A DNA stretch of 64,000 nt. Origin: Nemertoderma westbladi (taxonomy: Eukaryota; Xenacoelomorpha; Nemertodermatida; Nemertodermatidae). This document shows, one piece after another, positions 57,362 to 64,000 of this stretch (positions are counted from its first letter, which is position 1; each line of letters begins with the position of its first letter). The stretch is taken from positions 1-64,000 of the forward strand of contig JAUCBJ010000629.1 of the NCBI GenBank assembly GCA_032718475.1. The letters run 5' to 3'. The notes beneath the pieces were generated by a model, which was not told the origin of the DNA, searched no databases, and worked only from the letters and a program-made list of their open reading frames with translations. The position numbers were made by a program, and so were the translations under genes.

Positions 57362-59367
57362 TGAATATTAAAAGTAAAATAATTATTTCTGTAGGCCTAT
57401 ACTTACTGTATTATTATTTTATCTAATATTATAAATCTAATCTCGATGAAATCTCGCTTACTATAGCTCGTTAGATAGGTCTCGCCCTAACTCGTTGCAA
57501 CGTAATACTCAGAGCCGTCTGAAGTTCCACCGTCTGCCGCTAGAGGGCGAATTATCCGATAGTGAAAACCTGATCTTATAGGGTTGTTTTTAATGCTTTT
57601 GAGCTGAAACATGGTAGCTATATACTGCAGCATAGGCTGAATCTTTACTGAGTCGCAGAGTTGTCTACAATTTCCCAGTCTACCGCTAGAGGGCGAAATG
57701 TCTGCAAGTTAACATCTTCTCCAACTTTGTTATTTTTAATGCTTTTGAGCTGAAACTTGGTAGCTATATACTGCAGCATAGGCTGTATATTTCCGGAGTC
57801 ACTGATTTGTCTACAGTTACCCAGTCTACCGTTAGAGGGCTAAATGTCTGAGAGTTAACATCTTCCCCAACTTTATTATTTACAATCCGTTTTGACTGAA
57901 ACTTGGTAGGCATCTACTACAGCATAGGCTGTATCTTTACTGAGTCGCGCAGAGTTGTCTACAGTACCCGCGTCTGCCGCTAGAAGGCGAAATGTATGAA
58001 AGTTAACATCTTCTCCAACTTTGTTATTTACAATCCTTTTAGAATGAAACTTGGTAGGCATCTACTATAGCATAGGCTATATCTTTGCAGAGTAGTAGAG
58101 TCGTCTACAGTTCCACAGTCAGCCGCAAGAGGGCGAATTGTCTGATAGTGAAAACCTCATCCCATTTGGTTCTTTTTAATCCTTTTGAGCTGAAACTTGG
58201 CAGGTATCTACTACATCCTAGGCTCTATCTTTACGGAGTTGCAGAGTCCTATACACTTCCCCAGTCTACCGCTAGAGGGTGAAATGTCTGAAAGTTACCA
58301 TCTTCTCCAACTTTGTTATTTATAATCCATTTAGACTGAACTTGGTAGGCATCTACTACAGCATAGGCTATATCTTTACTGAGTCGCGCAGAGTTGTCTA
58401 CATTACCCGCGTCTGCCGCTAGAGGGCGAAATGTATGAAAGTTAACATCTCCTCCAACTTTGTTATTTACAATCCTTTTAGACTGAAACTTGGTAGACAT
58501 CTACTATAGCATAGGCTATATCTTTGTGGAGTAGTAGAGTCGTCTACAATTCCACAGTCAGCCGCTAGAGGGGGAATTGTCTGATAGTGAAAACCTCATC
58601 CCATTTGGTTCTTTTTAATCATTTTGAGCTGAAACTTGGCAGGTATCTACTACATCATAGGCTGTATCTTTACGAAGTTGCAGAGTCCTATACACTTCCC
58701 CAGTCTACCGCTAGAGGGTGAAATGTCTGAAAGTTAACATCTTCTCCAACTTTGTTATTTACTAACGGTTTAGACTGAAACTTGGTAGGCATCTAATACA
58801 ACATAGGCTGTACCTTTACGGATTCGCAGAGTTGTATACAGTCCCCCCATTTGACGCTAGAGGGCGAAATATCTGATAGTGAACACCTCATCCCATTTGG
58901 TTCTTTTTAATCCTATTGAGCTGGAACTTGGCAGGAATCTACTACAGCATATTCTGTATCTTTACGGAGTCCTAGAGTCGTCTACAGTTCTTCAGTCTAC
59001 CGCTAGAGGGTGAAATGTTTGAATATGAACATCTACACCAATTTTGTTATTTACAATCTGTTTAAGCTGAAACTTGAAAGGCAGGCATTTTACTTCACCA
59101 TAAACCCCATCTTTACCAAACTGCAGCGCCGTCTGCATTTCACCAGTCCGCAGGTAGAGGGTGGATCTGAAAGTGATCATTTTCTGGAAATTTTGTTATT
59201 TACAATCTGCCTAAAGTTGAAACTTGACAGTTATCTCTTATGGGGGTGGTGTTTTATTTAATGATGGTGTCTGTTCCGTATGCAGTTCTCAAATCTCCCA
59301 CACATATTCATATATCATCTGCACGTGCACTAGAAAGCTGTGGCCCGAAGGGCCACAGGCTTTCTAG
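57362..59367 (+). mobile_element. Helitron-type element H4, lacking its head, fused to H3
   Basis: Directly after the CTAG of H3 it starts tgaatattaaaagtaaaat, which corresponds to 55357 inside H3, so the first ~645 bp are missing. It then follows H3 with internal subrepeat differences and ends CTAG at 59364-59367, followed by T. Confidence 0.85.
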
Positions 59368-60689
59368 TTTAAAAGAAATTAATAAAACTGCTTAATTTCG
59401 ATGTGCTGACTGCAGTTATAGACGGTTTTAGTTAATAATAACGGTTTCACTTAAAAATAGGCAGCCCCTTAAATTACATTAGTTAATTTTCTGTAAATTT
59501 TGTTGAAGAAAATCGTTGCTCAGTAATCTTTATCGTTCAACAATATATCTGTCATTATAGGTTTCATTTGAACTATATAATGCCCAGTTACCTATTCTGA
59601 ATGTTATGAGTTATAATTTTGTTTGAGCGAAAAATAATAGAATACGGTACATATGTACGTTTCTATTGAAACTATATTTTCAGTGATTTGTTATAAAGTG
59701 TTAAGCCTATAGATTGGAACAATAGCAGTCCCAGAAACAATTCCGCCCGAACCTTCTTGTAGATCCAAAGTGAGTTGAGCAACTTTACAAAGGGTAGTTC
59801 TAGCCTCCACGTCTGGCCATGGACTTCTAGAATATTAATTTATACCAGGACTGGAAACTGTTTATTCGGAAATACCAGTTGAGGCCTACTTTCTGATTTT
59901 TGCTAGCATTATTTATTTTAGGAATCATCATATCTAAACCGCTACCGTTTGAGCTTTTCTGAACGGATTTTAATAATTTATGTTGCATTAGATGCGCAGA
60001 TTTCTCAGCTTTACTTATGTAGGCCTATGTATATAAAATAATCCTTACATTTGTTAATAATAATAATCAATTTGTATAGCGCCAAATTAACATTAGAATA
60101 CTCTAAGGCGCTGAAACAACGTGGCACGTTATTTTAACCAAAACAATAAACTATGCACAATAGAACAGGTTACAGTTTTATTTTTGAGAATAATCAGCTG
60201 TTATTTGCGTTTAATTTCCCCTGTAGAGGGATTAATTTTTTATTGCGTCCAGTTCCCCCCCTGGAAACAACAGTATCGTCCACATAACGTAGCAAAGCAA
60301 CTTAGAATAAAATAAACTACTGTATATCTAAAATTGGGTAAAACAGTTTCAAAATTGTGTTAAAATATTAAAATATTCGGTTCAGTTAAAACAAACTCTG
60401 GTCTGTACGTAGGAATAAGATATGATATAATAAGTCATGCTCTAGGATGTAGGAGTAAGTTATCCCAAAATGCAAAAATGTTAGGAAGATATTTTACCGT
60501 ATGCGTATCCAAAAAGTGTGTACGACCAAAGAGGATACTGTCACCATTCTGTGTTGTTTCTACCCCCCCCCCCCCCCCCCCCCCCCACTCCAGCCCAAAT
60601 AATTTCTGCGCTAGCTGTGGCTTTGTCGTGTTAAGTCTGAATAAACCATGGCGTGTCGTTTTATTACCTAATAAATGCTAGGGTGGAAT
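59368..60689. other. Stretch without recognised genes
   Basis: One diverged foldback ~68-bp unit (60121-60180) and a 24-C run (60563-60586). Otherwise nothing. Confidence 0.4.
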
Positions 60690-61555
60690 AATCCACCTTA
60701 GTTGGAAATACTGACATATTCCCTCACGTCTCCGGATATTAGCACGTCTTCTTGTTCAACATCGGACATTTGAAGGGAGAACAATTATGAGAGTCAACAA
60801 GAGAGGTGAAACAACTTCTACATTCTTTGAAGTTTTGTACTGTGGTCTTAACTATAGTACTCCAGCGACGTAGTAGATTGTGTTGGCATCGGCAGATGTT
60901 AAGCGTGGTGGATCATTTTCTAGAATTAATTAAATCTCTTCTGCAATATTCTTCGATGTTTGCGTATAGTCTGTTGTTATACATTGTGTAGTTAATTAAG
61001 CTCAAGATTTGTTTTATTTATGAAGTCGTAATGTCCAGAATGGGTGATAAGAGAGAGTGCTCTAACTTTCCTCTCATTTTGGAACAATTGTTTACATGAA
61101 AGGTAATAATTACCTCCATTTATTTGTCTGTAACGTCGAAAGCGGAGCTCTAGGGGATCTTGCAACATCTTACGTGTTACGAACATAATTGTTTGTTAAG
61201 ATATTCTTTCGCCCACGTTTCTCTTCTTAACAATCAATACGAACATAATTAAACTTTAATTCATCCAGACAGCACCTTACTACATTGACTAAAGCATTCG
61301 TGGTATGAATAAGGGCGTCGAAAGTTTCATTTGTAAGGGCACTATTAGATTTTCTATCTATTTCGTTAGAGGTCCTCCATGTGGCGAGGGACCTTGAAAC
61401 ATTACCCAGATAATTAAGTCGATCATCGGTATTCGAAAATGTTGGATATTTGGAGGGATCGCGTTTCAGGGAACCTGCTGTTGTTGTTTCAACATTCACT
61501 ATATTCCAATACTTCACAATGAATGCTACGAAATCTGCAGTACCCTTAAAGTCAT
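60690..61555 (-). pseudogene. P-element/THAP9-type transposase relic, C-terminal region
   Basis: Minus strand, in order: VAFIVKYWNIVNVET and DDRLNYLGNVSRSLATW (61530-61380), LTNETFDALIHTTNALV, then DPLELRFRRYRQINGGNYY with QLFQNERKVRALSLI (61160-61040), and in other frames IYYVAG (near 60880) and a Cys-containing KECRSCF segment. This is the order of the C-terminal half of P-element/THAP9 transposases (LWNxLN...LTxETFxAL...DPLExRFGxYRxxxGGNY...YVAGY). Broken: a stop and ~45-bp insert between 61245 and 61190, flanked by direct AATTATGTTCGTA repeats, plus further frameshifts. The N-terminal THAP domain and catalytic part are absent because the sequence changes at ~61556 to a foldback-like element. 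Confidence 0.8.
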
Positions 61556-62199
61556 ACCCCGACTTTTAGTTCTGCCCATGGCTACATTTTGTTCTTATAG
61601 TTCCGCCCATGGCTACATTTTGTTCTGAAGTTCCACCCGTGGTTATATATTGTTCTTATAGTTCTGCCCGTGGCTATATTTTGTACTTATAAACAGGTCT
61701 CCATATAATTTCATCATGTCCCACATATGGTCATGGACAGGGACACATCAACTCAATAGAGTCCAGATTAGATGGCGAGGCATTTGGCTAACTTAAGAGA
61801 GTCATTTAAAACCACAAAAAGTGAAAACACTAGCTAGTAAAAAATACAGTTAAAAATCCAAAAAAAAATTGTTACAACAACTAGCTTGTATAAAAATTGT
61901 TCCAGATTAAAAAAAATTTGTTCTATAACATACATTTTTATTTTAATCAATAACTGACTTGTTCTAGAACATTTAAAACTACAAGAAGTGGAAACACTAG
62001 CTAGTATACAAATACAGTTAAAAAAAACAAAAATTAAAAACTAGCTTGTATAAAGATTATACTAGAACAAAAAATGTTTGTTTCTAGAACATCAATTTTT
62101 ATTTTAATCAATAACTGACAGGTTCTATAAATGGTGAAAATACTAGCTAGTATAAAGGTACAGTTAAAAATCCAAAAATGTAGCCACGGGCGGAACTGA
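61556..62199. mobile_element. Foldback-like element FB3
   Basis: Left side: about four ~30-bp repeats of gttc(c/t)gcccatggctacat (61568-61690). Right side: one inverted copy, atgtagccacgggcggaact, at 62178-62197. The core shares gttctagaac and actagctagta with FB1 and 37300-37550. Interrupts the P/THAP9-like transposase. No clear 9-bp duplication found by eye, as the right flank does not resume transposase sequence. Confidence 0.65.
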
Positions 62200-63190
62200 C
62201 CCCTTTTTTGTCTACTAATTTACTTCATCAATACATGTCATGTTGTCAATAATACTCATCAATTTTATATGGAATGTATAATTACATAGATCAAACAATA
62301 TTAATTTATTTAAGCAAACGTCTTACTATGTACAAAAAGATTAAAATGAATTATGACCTATATGTGTATGTGTATATCATGTTCACAATTATTACTATTG
62401 GCAGTAATTAATAAGTCGGCCTCAACTGGTATTTTTATTTTGCCTATAGATACCGAGTTTGCAGTCCTGGTATAAATAATATTCTAGAAGTCCATGGTCT
62501 GGCCTATCTTTTAGTAAGTATTCAACTTGTCCAATTTACAGATCTAGCATAGCTTGTTGATGACAAACCATGCATTCACGTTGAGGATACAAAACCGTGC
62601 TCAATGAATCCGATCACTTTATGCATGACCCGAGATAGCCTACTTAGTAGGGCAGATTAGTGTGGTTTTTTAGGCAGAATCATTCAAATTGTAATACAAG
62701 CATGAAATTTGGTTCGAACGTTCCTTTGAGTCACTTTGCAAGAAAAAAGTGATGGCCACTAAGAAGTCATCTGCATCATGATATATTAGTTGAAAATAAC
62801 CAGTTGCTTTTGTGTGTTCTCGTTTATAATTACAGTTTCAATCCAGATGAGTGTTGTGTTTACATAAATGTATATTATAATGTACCAGTATCCATAGCAA
62901 CCACATCCGTCATTCTTTCCATTTAAATAACTTTATTTTGAGACTTGAGTTTTATATATTCCGATGACTTCTTATAATGTTGATTTACGATCATTGTTCG
63001 AAGCGATTCTAGAAATTTCAGAATTGCATTGTTGCCATGGCAACTGTGGTAAACATGCTTAATTTGACATACGACACTTTTAATGTCTACCTTGTACCTG
63101 TTACCAATTACATTTTATCAATAACACACCTGCTAACGATTTGGTAAGGTTAGGGATGGGGCGCAGTTCCGGCCTACAGTACATGACATT
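62200..63190. other. Stretch without recognised genes
   Basis: AT-rich; no motif-bearing frame. I did not find the N-terminal part of the P/THAP9-like transposase here. Confidence 0.4.
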
Positions 63191-63505
63191 CTCAGTCCGA
63201 GAATGGAGATCGTAGATGGCATTCTCGGTCCGAGAATGGAGATCATAGATGGCATTCTCGGCCCAAGAATGGAGATCGTAGATGGCATTCTCGGTCTGAG
63301 AATGGAGATCGTAGATGGCATTCTCGGTCCGAGAATGGAGATCGTAGATGGCATTCTCGGTCCGAGAATGGAGATCGTAGATGGCATTCTCGGTCCGAGA
63401 ATGGAGATCGTAGATGGCATTCTCGGTCCGAGAATGGAGATCGTAGATGGCATTCTCGGTCCGAGAATGGAGATCGTAGATGGCATTCTCGGCCCGAGAG
63501 GACCA
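63191..63505. repeat. 33-bp minisatellite with ATTCTCGGTCCGAGAAT palindrome, about nine copies
   Basis: Each unit has the 17-nt perfect palindrome ATTCTCGG-T-CCGAGAAT followed by ggagatcgtagatggc. As 33 is a multiple of three, frames stay open on both strands across the array; these are not genes. Confidence 0.95.
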
Positions 63506-63770
63506 CAATCTTATAAAATAGCTTCCAATGGCTTTCAAAAAGTAAAACATTTCAAAACCGAGAATACTGCTGAGCATATTATTACGGGTTCATTTTTTGC
63601 AAAACCATGCATAAAATAATATCGTGAAACACTTCAAGACAAAGGCTTTAAACTTTTCTGACCACCATGTAAACATTTTACGCGTCACCAGGTAACCATA
63701 ACTAGCACGAATTGGTCCCATGTACCCATGAAGTTATTGCCGTATCTCTCACGCCATCCCTTGTAACATT
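63506..63770. other. Stretch without recognised genes
   Basis: Flank of the minisatellite; nothing seen. Confidence 0.4.
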
Positions 63771-64000
63771 ATGGCTCAAAAAAATAGGGAACATGTGAAG
63801 CAAGCTGCTTATCAAGCTGATCACAATTGGAGCCAGGCAATAATCAGCCAGCCTGAAATTCAGTGCCCATCCAAATGGGGTTGGGTCAATGATGATGACT
63901 TCCGTGTATTTTGGACTTCCCTACCTCCCATTGCAAAGAGTTGCCGACAATTACCCAAACGTGGATGTAAAGCATCATGCGGTGGATGATGCAAATGCTA
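63771..64000 (+). pseudogene. Transposon-associated ORF fragment with WGW and Cys-rich motifs, runs off the window
   Basis: From ATG at 63771: AAYQADHNWSQAIISQPEIQ, PSKWGWVNDDDFRVFWTSLP and KSCRQLPKRGCKASCGG. A TGA at 63987-63989 follows, and beyond it TGC AAA TGC keeps the expected Cys spacing. From memory, many invertebrate repeat-encoded proteins share the order YQAG-xW, WGW, LPP and then a CxC-type cluster (CGCKxxCxxxCxC). The TGA therefore looks like a point mutation of an Arg codon. The parent element type is not known to me, and the rest lies outside the window. Confidence 0.55.

Noticed and set aside
53583-59261. Recurring minus- and plus-strand frames of 60-107 codons
   Set aside because: The same peptides recur with each ~140-bp Helitron subrepeat; no start or family support.
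63101-63619. 158- and 138-codon frames on opposite strands
   Set aside because: Products of a 33-bp unit whose length is a multiple of three.

Overview
The window looks like a transposon-saturated, AT-rich piece of an animal nuclear genome, probably a marine invertebrate; the species cannot be told from the sequence. Evidence: spliced exons with GT-AG borders, non-LTR, BEL/Pao, P/THAP9, hAT, Helitron and foldback element remains, many minisatellites, long poly-G/poly-C runs, and frequent palindromic words (TAGGCCTA, ACCGGT). No bacterial-type operon, rRNA or CRISPR array is present.

Left edge (1-4350): an uninterrupted minus-strand reading frame of 702 codons starts at 2106 and runs off the window at base 1. 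It is hydrophilic, with an Ala/Glu/Arg/Lys coiled coil, and I do not recognise it (retroelement Gag-like protein or host exon). Upstream of it lie degenerate ACCGGT repeats and a 288-bp tandem duplication.

Host gene (5569-28716, minus): three exons joined in phase give the C-terminal ~181 residues of a cyclic-nucleotide-binding-domain protein. Its 22.5-kb intron (6058-28539) is full of mobile DNA: an interrupted LINE reverse transcriptase; a large inverted duplication (7010-7862 against 8893-20340); three head-to-tail copies of a ~3-kb noncoding unit carrying a tRNA-like module and a covarying hairpin; two foldback elements, each with a 9-bp target duplication proven by an empty site in the other arm; a poly-G-bounded element; a 13-bp minisatellite; a Helitron-related array; and a short hAT element with an 8-bp target duplication.

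Middle (28.7-50.8 kb): three more LINE remnants (one nearly complete but broken, 34640-32088), tandem arrays (45, 59 and ~68 bp), parts of the foldback family, two MITE-like inverted repeats, a BEL/Pao relic and a head-to-head repeat.

Right (50.9-64 kb): four head-to-tail Helitron-type elements with TC...CTAG ends and terminal hairpins, each filled with ~140-bp subrepeats; a decayed P-element/THAP9-type transposase cut by a foldback-like element; a 33-bp palindromic minisatellite; and the start of a transposon-associated WGW/Cys-rich ORF at the edge.

Most of the DNA is nested mobile DNA. The clearest candidates for host coding sequence are the cyclic-nucleotide-binding exons and, possibly, the 702-codon frame. 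All coordinates and alignments were read by eye; families are assigned from motifs, not searches.
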